Virus record (IMG/VR): IMGVR_UViG_3300018080_000280
Span: 1 to 44,041 of that record
Source: a virus
Length of the DNA stretch: 44,041 nt
Strand: one strand, 5' to 3'
Shown: positions 29,812-38,145 of the stretch, one piece after another
Layout of the letters: every line of letters begins with the position of its first letter
Numbering within the stretch: the stretch's first letter is position 1
Program-made: the position numbers and the translations under genes
The notes under the pieces: generated by a model
What the model saw: only the letters and a program-made list of their open reading frames with translations
What the model was told of the DNA's origin: nothing
Database searches by the model: none

Positions 29812-31027
29812 CGACCCCCTCGCTTCCATCCTCTTGCGGCATGTGTTCCCATGAACTTTGGAGCATCTCTTCCGTCACTCTGAACCTCTGCGGTACCTTC
29901 TGAGGGGTGTGCATGCAGTTCGGGTGACAGGAGAGGTCCCTTGGCTTGAGCCCGGGATGGAACATCACAGTGGCCTCTCTGACGAGGGCCTTGAGCTTCT
30001 CCATGGTCACACCCTGCGGCGGTATCTGATCTGCGACCCACCGACAGCTCGGGGCGTTCCGATAGCTCGGATCACGATCATAGTATCCGGAGGGGCGATC
30101 GTAAGGACCTCCCCACTTGTAGAGGAAGAGACCCTCGGGGTCCTTGATCTTGAACCCGATCTCCTTCCCCTTGTTCCGGACGATCCTGCTCTCGGTCCTT
30201 GCGATGGTGCGAGCTCTGTTCTCCTGGAGGCCGGCAACGTCGACGAGGTCGTCGATCATCGCCTCCCGATCGAGCCCGTGGGGCTTCCCATACTTGTCGA
30301 TGTCCGTGGTCCTGATCAGGTGGTTCGTGATCACGTCGTTCGTCTCCCTGACGAGGTCCACCGACATGTTCGAGTAGGTCTCCCAGAGAGGGCTGTCGTA
30401 GAACAAGGCCCGGACGTTCTCCGGAGATAGCTGTTGTTTGAGCATATTGACCCCTGCGGAGGACATCCCCTCCTCAACGAGGAGTTGGAAGGCTCGTTCC
30501 GCAGTCGTCCCTATGGTGTCTAAAAATCGATCTATGGCGACCTTGACGAGGAGCTTGATCTGCTCCTGATCCTGAAGGTTCGCAGTGGGAGCTCCGAGGA
30601 GCTTCCGGAGGTTCCTCTTGAAGGCCGACACGGCCCCGAGCATCCTCTTCTTGAAAATGCCGCCTGCTGTCTCCCTGTATTGCTTGGCGGCCTTGATCGT
30701 CAGGCCGAGGGGTTCCATGGTGAGCTCGAGCTCCTTGACCTCCCAGGGGTCCTCCTCGTCGTCGGGGAGACCGTAGGACTTCTGATCCTTGCCGGTGTCC
30801 TCGATCACATCGTCCGGAGGCTCCACCTCTGCCTCCATGTCCTCCTCTTCGATCTCCCTGCCCTTCTCTGCGATGATGTACTCGAGGTCCTCATCACCGG
30901 GCTCCTTCTCGAAGAGCTCCTCGAACTCTCCCTCGATCATCCCCTGGGACCAGAGGATGAACTTCTTCTTGGTGATCTCGTCGACGAAGATGAACTCCAG
31001 GGGACCTTCCTCGCTCTCCACGTGCAC
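29798..31027 (-). CDS. MuF-like head morphogenesis protein
   Basis: 409 residues; GTG at 31027 overlaps the previous TAG as TAGTG, GGAGGG 6 bases upstream. The acidic N-terminal third (~1-110) is followed by helices and then a MuF-type domain: ARTIARTESRIVRNKGKEIG (~275), a Trp/Tyr-rich strand pair, and DPSYRNAPSCRW ... DLSCHPNCMHTPQKV, where Cys/His residues could bind zinc. MuF proteins lie next to portals and enter the virion in small numbers. The position two genes after the portal agrees. Confidence 0.7.
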   Translation of the reverse strand: MHVESEEGPLEFIFVDEITKKKFILWSQGMIEGEFEELFEKEPGDEDLEYIIAEKGREIEEEDMEAEVEPPDDVIEDTGKDQKSYGLPDDEEDPWEVKELELTMEPLGLTIKAAKQYRETAGGIFKKRMLGAVSAFKRNLRKLLGAPTANLQDQEQIKLLVKVAIDRFLDTIGTTAERAFQLLVEEGMSSAGVNMLKQQLSPENVRALFYDSPLWETYSNMSVDLVRETNDVITNHLIRTTDIDKYGKPHGLDREAMIDDLVDVAGLQENRARTIARTESRIVRNKGKEIGFKIKDPEGLFLYKWGGPYDRPSGYYDRDPSYRNAPSCRWVADQIPPQGVTMEKLKALVREATVMFHPGLKPRDLSCHPNCMHTPQKVPQRFRVTEEMLQSSWEHMPQEDGSEGVDAHA

Positions 31028-32775
31028 TATGATCCCTCCTTGAAGTGCTTCTTCATGAAGGCGAAGGTCCTCGGAGAGGCGGCCTTCAGGTACCCGGGGT
31101 TCGTCTTGTAGATCGCATAGCACTCGGCGAAGGGCTCCATGGGTTGACGGCCCTTATCGCCGTGTCGACCCGACGGCTTCTGATGAGCATACTTCGTGAT
31201 GTCGACGTAGTCCCCTGCCATGGTGAACTCGTCAGCGAGATCGGGGTGATCCTCCAGGAGCTTGAAGTGGACCTGATGTCCGAGCTCATGGGCCACGACC
31301 CACTGGGTCTGCACTCGCATGTTCCCGAGCCGATCCCAGGCGGCACGGTTCCGGAGATATGATCCGTCCCTGATCTGATCATCCTTCCCCTGGATGCCGT
31401 AGTCCCTCTTCATGTTCCGCTCGACCTCTCTCATCTCGAGCTTGAGCTCGTCGTTGGTGTAGGCATTGAGACGGCCCGAGCTGAACTGCCTCGAGGAGAG
31501 GAGGATCGTCCCGGCGCCATCATAGGCCAGTCCCAGGGCCCCTGAGCCGGCCCCGTACCCGACCCCTATGTCCTGGACCCCCCACTTGTCGAGGTCCTCA
31601 CCGCAGGAGTGCAGGGTCGACATGACTGTCTCCTGCATCTCTGGGCTGAGCTTCTTCAGGGCGTTGTGGACCTTCCTGTCTGCCGTGAACTTCTTCCCGT
31701 TGAGCTGTTGCGATCCTTCGACCTTCATCCTCGAGAGGCCGTTGATCGTGTCGAAGTCCGTGGTATCGAGAGGGAACGAGATGCCCCTCGTCGAGGATCG
31801 GAAGGTACCGCACTCCACCCCTGCCGCCTGAAGGACCTCCCTGAGCTCGTAGGACTTCTTGCTGTCGGAGAGCTTCAGGTGCCCGTGGACCTTGTTCGAT
31901 CCCTTGTCGAGCTGGACGACCTTGAAGGACCCCACCGTGTTCTTGATGATCAGAGGTATCTTCTGATCCCCTGGGACATCCCGGAGAGCTCGGCCCACTG
32001 CCTTGAGCTCGTCCTTCTTGTCCCTGGCGGTCTTGTGCTTCTCATAGTCCCACCGCTCCCCACGCTGTTTATGAGAGGCCTTCCAGAGGTCCTTGATCTT
32101 GCCGCCGAGTTCCTGGAGCTCCTTGTCGGACTTGGGGACGAGCTTCGCCTCCGCTTCCGGATCGTAGGGCTTGAGGAACTGGCTCTGTATGTTGATGTGA
32201 CCCCTGCTCGATCCATGGACAGATTTGAACTGCCACATATCTCCGTTGCCGGGGCCCGTGATCTCGATCAGCTCCCCGTTGTAGAGGAACTTCTGCCCGG
32301 TGAAGTCTCCCGGGTCTCTCTTCGGTTCTGGTGGTTTCTGAGGAGGTTTAGGTGTCGGGGGAGCTTGAGGTCGCTTCGGTGCCGATCCCCCGGCAGGAGG
32401 CTGTAGAGCGCCATGGTTGACCCAAATCTTCGACCCGTCGGGCTTCTCGATCTGAACTCCTCCGAGACGACCCTCCTCGACCTTGAGGACCTTGACGTTC
32501 TGTCCCTTGTAGGTGGCCTCGTCCCCCACCTGGGGCTTGAACTGTTGCTTCTGAGCTCCCGGGAGCGGACGACCCTCAGCCCTGGCCTTGGCTCGCTCCT
32601 GTTGCTCTGTCTCGTAGTAGAGGCCTCCGTTCTCTCCTCTCTTGACGACCGCATATCGGGGGACCTGACGAGCATCCTTCACGTAGACCCTCTTCTTCAT
32701 CGCAGTGCCTATATCGACGAGGAAGCCCCACTTGCTGTGGTGGAGCGGCGTCCGCACTGCGATCGAGGGGGTCAT
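31027..32775 (-). CDS. Virion-associated zinc metallopeptidase candidate
   Basis: 582 residues; ATG at 32775 overlaps the portal stop as ATGA. The C-terminal domain has the zincin motif VVAHELGHQVHF (~492-503) and a later E in EPFAECYAIYKTNP (~550) that could be the third zinc ligand, as in gluzincins. The N-terminal ~200 residues hold two SH3-like beta segments (FKPQVGDEATYKGQNVKVLK; GDFTGQKFLYNGELIEITG) around a Pro/Lys-rich linker. Coupling to the portal suggests it is packaged in the head and injected, or processes head proteins. Peptidase activity and target are inferred. Confidence 0.7.
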   Translation of the reverse strand: MTPSIAVRTPLHHSKWGFLVDIGTAMKKRVYVKDARQVPRYAVVKRGENGGLYYETEQQERAKARAEGRPLPGAQKQQFKPQVGDEATYKGQNVKVLKVEEGRLGGVQIEKPDGSKIWVNHGALQPPAGGSAPKRPQAPPTPKPPQKPPEPKRDPGDFTGQKFLYNGELIEITGPGNGDMWQFKSVHGSSRGHINIQSQFLKPYDPEAEAKLVPKSDKELQELGGKIKDLWKASHKQRGERWDYEKHKTARDKKDELKAVGRALRDVPGDQKIPLIIKNTVGSFKVVQLDKGSNKVHGHLKLSDSKKSYELREVLQAAGVECGTFRSSTRGISFPLDTTDFDTINGLSRMKVEGSQQLNGKKFTADRKVHNALKKLSPEMQETVMSTLHSCGEDLDKWGVQDIGVGYGAGSGALGLAYDGAGTILLSSRQFSSGRLNAYTNDELKLEMREVERNMKRDYGIQGKDDQIRDGSYLRNRAAWDRLGNMRVQTQWVVAHELGHQVHFKLLEDHPDLADEFTMAGDYVDITKYAHQKPSGRHGDKGRQPMEPFAECYAIYKTNPGYLKAASPRTFAFMKKHFKEGS

Positions 32776-34682
32776 GCGAGGATGTCCTCCCCGCCGAACT
32801 GGGGAGGCTTCTTCCCCTTCATGGCGCCGCCGCCCTGGAGATCACTACCCGCTCCGAACATGTCCGGGCCTTGACCTCCTCCGAAGATGTCTCCTTCATC
32901 TGCCTCGTCACCGAAGGGGTTCTGGTTCCCCTGCATCTCATCGGGCTCCTTGTATTGCCCGGTGTAGACGTTCTCGATCCGATCCGTGCCCTCTCTCCTC
33001 TTGACCTTGAGGCCGAGGTTCAGGCCCTTCTCAGCGTTCTCGAGGACCTTGGCGACCCTCTCCTCTTCAGTGCTGTCGTTCTGCGGCTCCGGAGGTACTT
33101 GCTCGAGCCGCCATGCTTCGATCTTCCAGAGGTCCTTGGCGTACCACTTCCAGGCCCCATCGTTGTCGATGTCCTGGTATCCCTGCACCCTTCCGGCGCT
33201 GATGGTGACGTCCATGCTGTCGTTCCCGAGCCCTCCTCCTGCATCCGGTGATCCACGGACTGATGGGGTCACTCCGTACATGATCGAGATGTAGTTGTCG
33301 AGCTGATCGTTGGACTTGACGGCGTCGAGCTGTTGAGCATCGTAGTCGAGCTTGATGGCGCCAGCAGGCTGTCCCTTCGCCTCGCTGTCTGCCATGATCC
33401 AGGCCTCCTCCTTCGAGGCCCATGCCTGCTTCATGAAGTTGACGAACTCCTTGAACGAGTTCAGTGAGTTGGCCGCCACCCACTTCAGGACGTTGTTCGA
33501 CTGCTTGGTCCTGTAAATGTTGAGCCAGTAGCGGTACCCGTAAATCTTGATCATGATCACGTCGGACAGGGTCTCGATCGGGGACATGGAGAACCGGAGA
33601 CCATCGGGGAAGAACGGGGTCCAGTGATACTCGCCCTCGATGTAGTAGCGGCATCCGTCCCCTTCGTCTGCTCCGAAGGGTGACACGATCAGGTGAACGT
33701 CATAGAGCCGGGTGTTATTGCAGTGAGGGCACTTCGCAGGGGGCTGTCCCTTCACTCCCTTCTCGGGCCGGTAGTTGTCATACTGATCCCGGCAGGCGAG
33801 GCACACCCAGTAGATGCCTCCCTTGTTCCCGAAGTCGTCCTCGATCTTCTTCACCATCTCCTCGGGGGCCGTGGTGATCCCTCTGGGCTTCGTCACCATG
33901 GGCTCCCCGTCGGCGTCCTTGAGATCGGGGTCGTTGATGATCTCCCCGGACTGCCCGAGGTGATACTCGTTCATGGCGAAGTAGTATCCGTTACCGAGGG
34001 TAAGGACGTCCCTGTCGTGGACGTTCTGGAGATGGTTGAGAGACACCTGCGGATCGGTCGGGACAGGGTGCTCGAGGAGCTCATCGGCCTCTCGATACTC
34101 CTCCGGATCAGGGGTCTCAAGGACCCCATCACAGCCCGGCTCCTCGCAGTGGAATATCTCTTCTTCCTTCTCCGCCTCCTCACCCTCGGCCCCTCCGTCC
34201 GGAGAGGAGAGGTCCGGGGGTGGAGGGCTCACGGGTGTCTCACTCTGGGCAGTGGCGAGAGGGTCGTCTGATTGTTCAGGATCGAAGGGGTTCTGGTCAT
34301 CAGGGGGGGAAGTGGGGTTCTCGATCTCCTTCTGTTCGGGCAGGGCAGGATACTCCTTGCCGCACTTGGGGCACTTGGCGGCATACTCCTCCTTCCAGAC
34401 GAGCCCTCTCCGGTTCTTCTCCTGAAGGATGATATGAATGGAGGATCGGGTCATGGGCTCCTTGTAGGCCATGTAGATGAGCTCCCTGGCGGTGTGCTCT
34501 CCATAGACCCGGTCCCAGACCTTCGGCATGATGGTGGAACCTGCACCGAAGGGCTTGCCTCCCTTGTCTCCTTGAGCTGGCTCCTTGGTCGTCACGACGA
34601 TCCCCAGGAAGCCTTCTTTCGTCTTGCCTCCTGCGGCCTTGACCGTGCCGATGATCCTTGATAAAACTCGATTTGACCCCAT
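32772..34682 (-). CDS. Portal protein with inserted zinc ribbons
   Basis: 636 residues; ATG at 34682 lies ~30 bases from the TATA centre, so its mRNA may be leaderless or nearly so. Portal-like features: ELIYMAYKEPMTRSSIHIIL near the N-terminus, a central WTPFFPDGLRFSMSPIETLS region, the helix QLDNYISIMYGVTPSVRG (~450), and an acidic Gly-rich end. Two Cys clusters interrupt the fold: C104/C107 with C179/C184, and C294/C297 with C318/C321, each looking like a zinc ribbon. The first is split by a ~70-residue Pro/Asp/Glu-rich insert. Confidence 0.75.
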   Translation of the reverse strand: MGSNRVLSRIIGTVKAAGGKTKEGFLGIVVTTKEPAQGDKGGKPFGAGSTIMPKVWDRVYGEHTARELIYMAYKEPMTRSSIHIILQEKNRRGLVWKEEYAAKCPKCGKEYPALPEQKEIENPTSPPDDQNPFDPEQSDDPLATAQSETPVSPPPPDLSSPDGGAEGEEAEKEEEIFHCEEPGCDGVLETPDPEEYREADELLEHPVPTDPQVSLNHLQNVHDRDVLTLGNGYYFAMNEYHLGQSGEIINDPDLKDADGEPMVTKPRGITTAPEEMVKKIEDDFGNKGGIYWVCLACRDQYDNYRPEKGVKGQPPAKCPHCNNTRLYDVHLIVSPFGADEGDGCRYYIEGEYHWTPFFPDGLRFSMSPIETLSDVIMIKIYGYRYWLNIYRTKQSNNVLKWVAANSLNSFKEFVNFMKQAWASKEEAWIMADSEAKGQPAGAIKLDYDAQQLDAVKSNDQLDNYISIMYGVTPSVRGSPDAGGGLGNDSMDVTISAGRVQGYQDIDNDGAWKWYAKDLWKIEAWRLEQVPPEPQNDSTEEERVAKVLENAEKGLNLGLKVKRREGTDRIENVYTGQYKEPDEMQGNQNPFGDEADEGDIFGGGQGPDMFGAGSDLQGGGAMKGKKPPQFGGEDILA

Positions 34683-34704
34683 CAGCTAATTAACTTCGAT
34701 CTCA

Positions 34705-34720
34705 GGATTATAAAGATTAG
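34705..34720 (-). promoter_or_regulatory. TATA promoter of the portal operon
   Basis: On the minus strand it reads TAATCTTTATAATCC. The TATA centre is ~30 bases before the portal ATG, so transcription would start almost at the start codon. The same AATCTTT..ATAATC form precedes the RHH-MCM operon at 5431-5447. Confidence 0.6.
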
Positions 34721-34764
34721 TGGGAAATATCAGCGCCTCTCATAGCGTCGCTGTGATTAATTTG

Positions 34765-34925
34765 ATAAAATTAGAAGCGGCCCCCCTCGGTGCATCCCAA
34801 AACGTCCCATTCCCACAGTGGAGAGTAGTTTCCGAAGGGGGCCAGTGTTAGATGTAGGGGCCCCACCCACAGACAAAAAGACTGGAGATCATCATGTCCG
34901 GGACGTATCCCGGGTGGGGCCTCGC
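34765..34925 (-). ncRNA. Candidate structured RNA, cassette 2
   Basis: Two long-range stems lie in tandem. Stem A pairs 34859-34868 (GGCCCCACCC) with 34912-34921 (GGGTGGGGCC), 10 bp, with a competing CCGGGA-CGTA-TCCCGG hairpin at 34898-34913. Stem B pairs 34779-34790 with 34832-34843, 12 bp; its single mismatch is C-A on the plus strand but G-U on the minus strand, so the structure fits a minus-strand RNA. The TATA box at 34949-34955 predicts a start near 34925. T-rich sequence follows stem B. No protein is encoded here. Confidence 0.45.
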
Positions 34926-34947
34926 CATGTAAACATGGAAGTGCTGG

Positions 34948-34964
34948 CTATATAACGGTTACTC
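34948..34964 (-). promoter_or_regulatory. GAGT-AA-type promoter of cassette 2
   Basis: On the minus strand it reads GAGTAACCGTTATATAGCC, one base shorter than the box at 5541-5558 but with the same TTATATAGCCAG core. It overlaps the stop codon of the gene ending at 34959. Confidence 0.6.
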
Positions 34965-35234
34965 GTCCGTGTGGTCTTGACCCTCTTGGATGGCCTCGTG
35001 ATCCTCCTGCTCGTGCCCCACCCTCTTCATGAGGTGGTATCCGTGCCGGACGTTCACGTCGCCGGGGATCGGGACCTCACCGAACTCGGTGAAGAGGAGC
35101 CACTGGGCTCCCTTGTAGGGCTCCTCGTGGAGCTCCTGCATCTTGACGACCTGCATGATCACCTGATCCGCAGGTATCCCTGATCCGGTCCTGACGTGGC
35201 TCGTTCCCTTGGGGGTCCTAACTGCTATCTCCAT
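34959..35234 (-). CDS. Hypothetical protein of the chaperonin operon
   Basis: 91 residues from ATG at 35234, inside the end of the previous gene (17-base overlap). A small alpha/beta fold (MEIAVRTPKGTSHVRTGSGI ... QWLLFTEFGEVPIPGDVNVR) with an acidic, His-rich tail. It ends exactly at the cassette 2 promoter. No family is recognised. Confidence 0.6.
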   Translation of the reverse strand: MEIAVRTPKGTSHVRTGSGIPADQVIMQVVKMQELHEEPYKGAQWLLFTEFGEVPIPGDVNVRHGYHLMKRVGHEQEDHEAIQEGQDHTDE

Positions 35235-35523
35235 CTTCCTCGACCTCCTTGCTGACAAGCATATCGTAGTATGTCTTGCCTCTTCTGTTCATCTCCTCCC
35301 CGATCCTGAACTGCACCGCCATGAACGTGTTCGCCTGCCTCTGGAGCCGGGCGTTGGCGTCAGGGTTGTGGTTCTCGGGGAGCTTGGCTCTGTTATCGAT
35401 CTCGATGAGCTTCACCTTGATGTATCCAAGGATCGCCTCCATCCAGTCCATCGGCATCTTCTGGAGCGCCTTCTGGTTCACGTAGACGCTCTCGATCTCG
35501 GGGGGGATGTGAACCATGATCAT
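35218..35523 (-). CDS. Hypothetical helical protein next to the chaperonin
   Basis: 101 residues; ATG at 35523 overlaps the chaperonin stop as ATGA. Mostly helical (YVNQKALQKMPMDWMEAILG, NARLQRQANTFMAVQFRIGE). Immediate coupling to the chaperonin gene raises the idea of a cofactor or client, but nothing in the sequence proves it. Confidence 0.6.
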   Translation of the reverse strand: MIMVHIPPEIESVYVNQKALQKMPMDWMEAILGYIKVKLIEIDNRAKLPENHNPDANARLQRQANTFMAVQFRIGEEMNRRGKTYYDMLVSKEVEEDGDSS

Positions 35524-37172
35524 CCCATCCCTGGTGGGGGCCCCTGCTGAGGACCTTGTGGAGGCTGACCCGGCTGTCCGAGGTCCATCCCCTTCGAGGC
35601 GATCACGTCATCGATCCGGAGGATCATCGTGCAGGTCTCTACAGCGCCTACCAGGGCCATTTCGACGAGCTTGTGAGGTTCAACTACCTCCAAGGCCCTC
35701 ATGTCCTCTACGGTCCCCGTAACGACGTTCACACCGTGATACTTGTGTCCCTCGGTGTGGGCCTTCCGGAGGTTCAGGATCGTGTCGATCTTGTCCAGGC
35801 CGGCGTTCTCTGCGAGGGTCCTGGGGATCGCTTCCATGGCCTTAGCGAAGCCCTTGACAGCGAAGGACCTTCTCCCCTCGATCTCGTTCGCATACTTCTC
35901 GAGGGCGAGGACGATCTCCATGAAGGAGCTCCCTCCGCCGATGTTCACGAGGCCTTCCTCATAGGCGACCCCTACGGTCGACAGGGCGTCGTGGATCGAT
36001 CTCTCGATCTCGTCGACCACGTGATCCGTGGCTCCCCTGACGAGGATCGTCTGGATCGGGAAGGTCCCCTGCTCATCCCCTGCGGTCAGGTAGACGTGGA
36101 GAGCTCCCTCGTGCTTCTTCTCGCTGTAGAGGCACCTGCCGGTCTTGCCCTTGAGGTCCTTGGCCTTGGATGTGATCGTGGCTCCGGTGGCCCTGGAGAG
36201 CATGTCCATCTCCTCCTCTGTGACCCTGCGGAAGCCGATGATCCCGTTCTCCTCGAGCATCCCTGCGGCCTCGTCGGAGATGTCCTTCTGCACGAAGAGG
36301 ACGTTGATCCCTGCCTCGGTCACTCCATCGATCAGCTTGAGGAGCTCCTGATCATCACGATCCATGAGCTTCTCCAGCTCCTCGACCTGTTGGATGTTCA
36401 CCGAGTGATCCTTCACCCTGAGCGATCCGGAGAGGAGGCCTATGTTGACGAGACCGTCGGAGAGGTCCGCCCTCATGCCCTTGGAGGCCTTGTCCTTCTT
36501 GATCACGAGACCGTTGATCCTGTTGGTCGCTCCCACTGCCTTGCCCTTGAGCTTGACCACAGCGACATCCTCGAGGTCCACCATGTCCTCCTGTCCGGAG
36601 GGGCCCTTCGCTATCGCAAGGATCACGTCGACCACGAGCTCGGCGAGATCGTGCTTGTTCTCCTCGGTGCTCTTCCCGGTCATGGATGTCATGGCGACAG
36701 AGAGCAGGGTATCCCTGACCCCCTCGTTCTGCATCCCGTGGGCGATCGAAGGGGCGCATCCTCTGAGGACCTCGAGGGCCTTCTTGAGGGCGAGCTGATA
36801 CCCCTCGACGATCACCGTCGGGTGGATGTTCTCCTTGATCAGAGGCTTGGCCTCCTGGAGGAGCTCCCCTGTCAGGATCACGGTGGAGGTGGTACCATCA
36901 CCGCACTCGTCGTCCTGGGTCTTGGCCGCTTCGATCACCATCTTGGCGGCAGGGTGCTCGACATCGAGCTCCTTGAGGATCGTCACCCCGTCGTTGGTGA
37001 TGATCGTGTCTCCCATCCCGTCCACGAGCATCTTGTCCATGCCCTTCGGCCCGAGAGTTGTTCTCACGGCGTCTGCGATGGCAGAGCCGGCGTCTATGTT
37101 CAGTATCAGGGCTGGCTCGCCCTGCTCTCTCTGAGTTCCTTGCTTCAATACCAGTATGGGTTGTCCCATCAT
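35520..37172 (-). CDS. Group II chaperonin (thermosome subunit)
   Basis: 550 residues, full family length; ATG at 37172 (or the next codon) after GGAAGGTG. All key parts are present: [18 protein letters not shown] (38-54), DGVTILKEL, the nucleotide-site [10 protein letters not shown] (91-100), an intact apical domain with the helical protrusion ([16 protein letters not shown]), [20 protein letters not shown] (~405-425), and a closing [10 protein letters not shown]. The tail ends [11 protein letters not shown], close to the GGM-type tails of archaeal thermosomes. It would fold or assemble virion proteins as an 8- or 9-fold double ring. It lies in a run of small genes between terminase and portal, so it is probably used in head assembly. 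Confidence 0.97.
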   Translation of the reverse strand: MMGQPILVLKQGTQREQGEPALILNIDAGSAIADAVRTTLGPKGMDKMLVDGMGDTIITNDGVTILKELDVEHPAAKMVIEAAKTQDDECGDGTTSTVILTGELLQEAKPLIKENIHPTVIVEGYQLALKKALEVLRGCAPSIAHGMQNEGVRDTLLSVAMTSMTGKSTEENKHDLAELVVDVILAIAKGPSGQEDMVDLEDVAVVKLKGKAVGATNRINGLVIKKDKASKGMRADLSDGLVNIGLLSGSLRVKDHSVNIQQVEELEKLMDRDDQELLKLIDGVTEAGINVLFVQKDISDEAAGMLEENGIIGFRRVTEEEMDMLSRATGATITSKAKDLKGKTGRCLYSEKKHEGALHVYLTAGDEQGTFPIQTILVRGATDHVVDEIERSIHDALSTVGVAYEEGLVNIGGGSSFMEIVLALEKYANEIEGRRSFAVKGFAKAMEAIPRTLAENAGLDKIDTILNLRKAHTEGHKYHGVNVVTGTVEDMRALEVVEPHKLVEMALVGAVETCTMILRIDDVIASKGMDLGQPGQPPQGPQQGPPPGMG

Positions 37173-37459
37173 GAGTTCACCTTCCTGTAGGCCCTACGGA
37201 CCCGATCCTCGAACATGTGCTCGAGTTCCTCTGCGGCTCTGACCGCATCGTCCTGATTTGGATACGGGCCCCCGGAGAACCGGAGGTCCTTGATCCTTCC
37301 CTTCAACATGAATGTTGTGATTACCTTGGCGGCATGGAGCCCGTATCGGGTCTCCTTCTTCTCTTCGATGAGATACGTTCGGGCACCTCCTCCGTTTGCA
37401 TGGAGCTCCCCCCTCTTCTCCTTCCAGGGGAGCGGTGTCCTCGTCATCTTCTTGTTCAT
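37169..37459 (-). CDS. Small basic hypothetical protein
   Basis: 96 residues; ATG at 37459, strong GGAGGGAAGGAG site, ATGA overlaps on both sides. Basic throughout, with a strand-rich middle (ARTYLIEEKKETRYGLHAAK) and a C-terminal helix (DDAVRAAEELEHMFEDRVRR). This resembles small nucleic-acid-binding or AP2-like integrase N-terminal folds only loosely; function is unknown. Confidence 0.65.
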   Translation of the reverse strand: MNKKMTRTPLPWKEKRGELHANGGGARTYLIEEKKETRYGLHAAKVITTFMLKGRIKDLRFSGGPYPNQDDAVRAAEELEHMFEDRVRRAYRKVNS

Positions 37460-37635
37460 CTCTCTCCTTCCCTCCTTCTTCTAACGATCAGGGCCTTGCC
37501 CTGTATCTCCACGATCAGGTCCTTCCAGTCGTCCTCCCTGAAGGGGAAGCTCGTGTCCCCCACGACATCCTTGGGGATGTAGAGGTTCGCCGCTCCCCCG
37601 TGGCAGTGGAGCTTGACCCGGGCCTTGCCACTCAT
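37456..37635 (-). CDS. AbrB/SpoVT-like small protein
   Basis: 59 residues; ATG at 37635 overlaps the previous stop as ATGA, with GGGAGG 8 bases upstream. The pattern AANLYIPKDVVGDTSFPF ... DLIVEIQGKALIVRR fits the swapped-hairpin AbrB fold ('..IPKDVV.D..F.F..GD.V.V.I.G..L.I.'). AbrB-like proteins bind DNA as dimers and are common archaeal regulators. It is co-translated with its neighbours, so it might control late genes. Confidence 0.55.
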   Translation of the reverse strand: MSGKARVKLHCHGGAANLYIPKDVVGDTSFPFREDDWKDLIVEIQGKALIVRRRREGER

Positions 37636-37778
37636 CCCATCAACCTCCCGAGCTGGCAGATCATATAGCCAGCGAAGAGGCCGAGCATTGCGAAGAGCAA
37701 GAACCAGGATAGGATGATCCAGATCAGGACCTCGATCTTATCTCGCTTTTTGTCGATCGTATCTCTCCCAGTCGTCAT
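37632..37778 (-). CDS. Small membrane protein
   Basis: 48 residues; ATG at 37778 with GAGGGGGG upstream. A basic N-terminus (TIDKKRDKIE) precedes one hydrophobic segment (VLIWIILSWFLLFAMLGLFA), so a single-pass membrane protein with cytoplasmic N-terminus is likely. Its start lies 41 bases inside the previous gene. The size suits a pinholin-like or accessory role, unproven. Confidence 0.6.
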   Translation of the reverse strand: MTTGRDTIDKKRDKIEVLIWIILSWFLLFAMLGLFAGYMICQLGRLMG

Positions 37779-38145
37779 TCGTTCCCCCCTCGGAGCTGTC
37801 CTCCAGGACCTTGTCCATGGAGGCGAGTGTGCGGTCGTAGGCGGTGTTCCTGATCCGTTGCGACTTCCTCATCCGGGGCCCGAACCACCGCATGAACACC
37901 TCGTCCGGTCCAGCGCAGGCTCTCCGAGGATAGATCGGTTGACCCCCATACTTCGAGGTCCCCAGTTGGAGCCGCTTGAAGCGCTCGATCTGGTACCTAC
38001 CGATCTGGGCCTTCTTGATCCTGTCCTCTGTTCGCCATTGATCCTTCTGGGCCTCCCATTGACGTGCGGACACCCCAGGATGGCTTCGCCTGATCCTGGT
38101 CTCCGGGGTCTTGCTGTGGGGGTCCAATCGGGTGATATTGGGCAT
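37738..38145 (-). CDS. Basic hypothetical protein
   Basis: 135 residues from ATG at 38145 (AAGGAG 10 bases upstream). Arg/Lys-rich, with a SHPGVSARQWEAQKDQW segment and an RACAGPDEVFMRWFGPRMRK block. It overlaps the upstream gene by 149 bases in another frame, and the membrane-protein gene by 41. Its codon use is normal for this genome, so it is likely the genuine frame in the overlap. Function is unknown. Confidence 0.6.
   Translation of the reverse strand: MPNITRLDPHSKTPETRIRRSHPGVSARQWEAQKDQWRTEDRIKKAQIGRYQIERFKRLQLGTSKYGGQPIYPRRACAGPDEVFMRWFGPRMRKSQRIRNTAYDRTLASMDKVLEDSSEGGTNDDWERYDRQKAR

Noticed and set aside
35556-37190. 544-codon open frame on the plus strand opposite the chaperonin gene
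   Set aside because: The chaperonin is beyond doubt on the minus strand; the GC-rich third positions of that gene keep the mirror frame open. The translation has no recognisable features.
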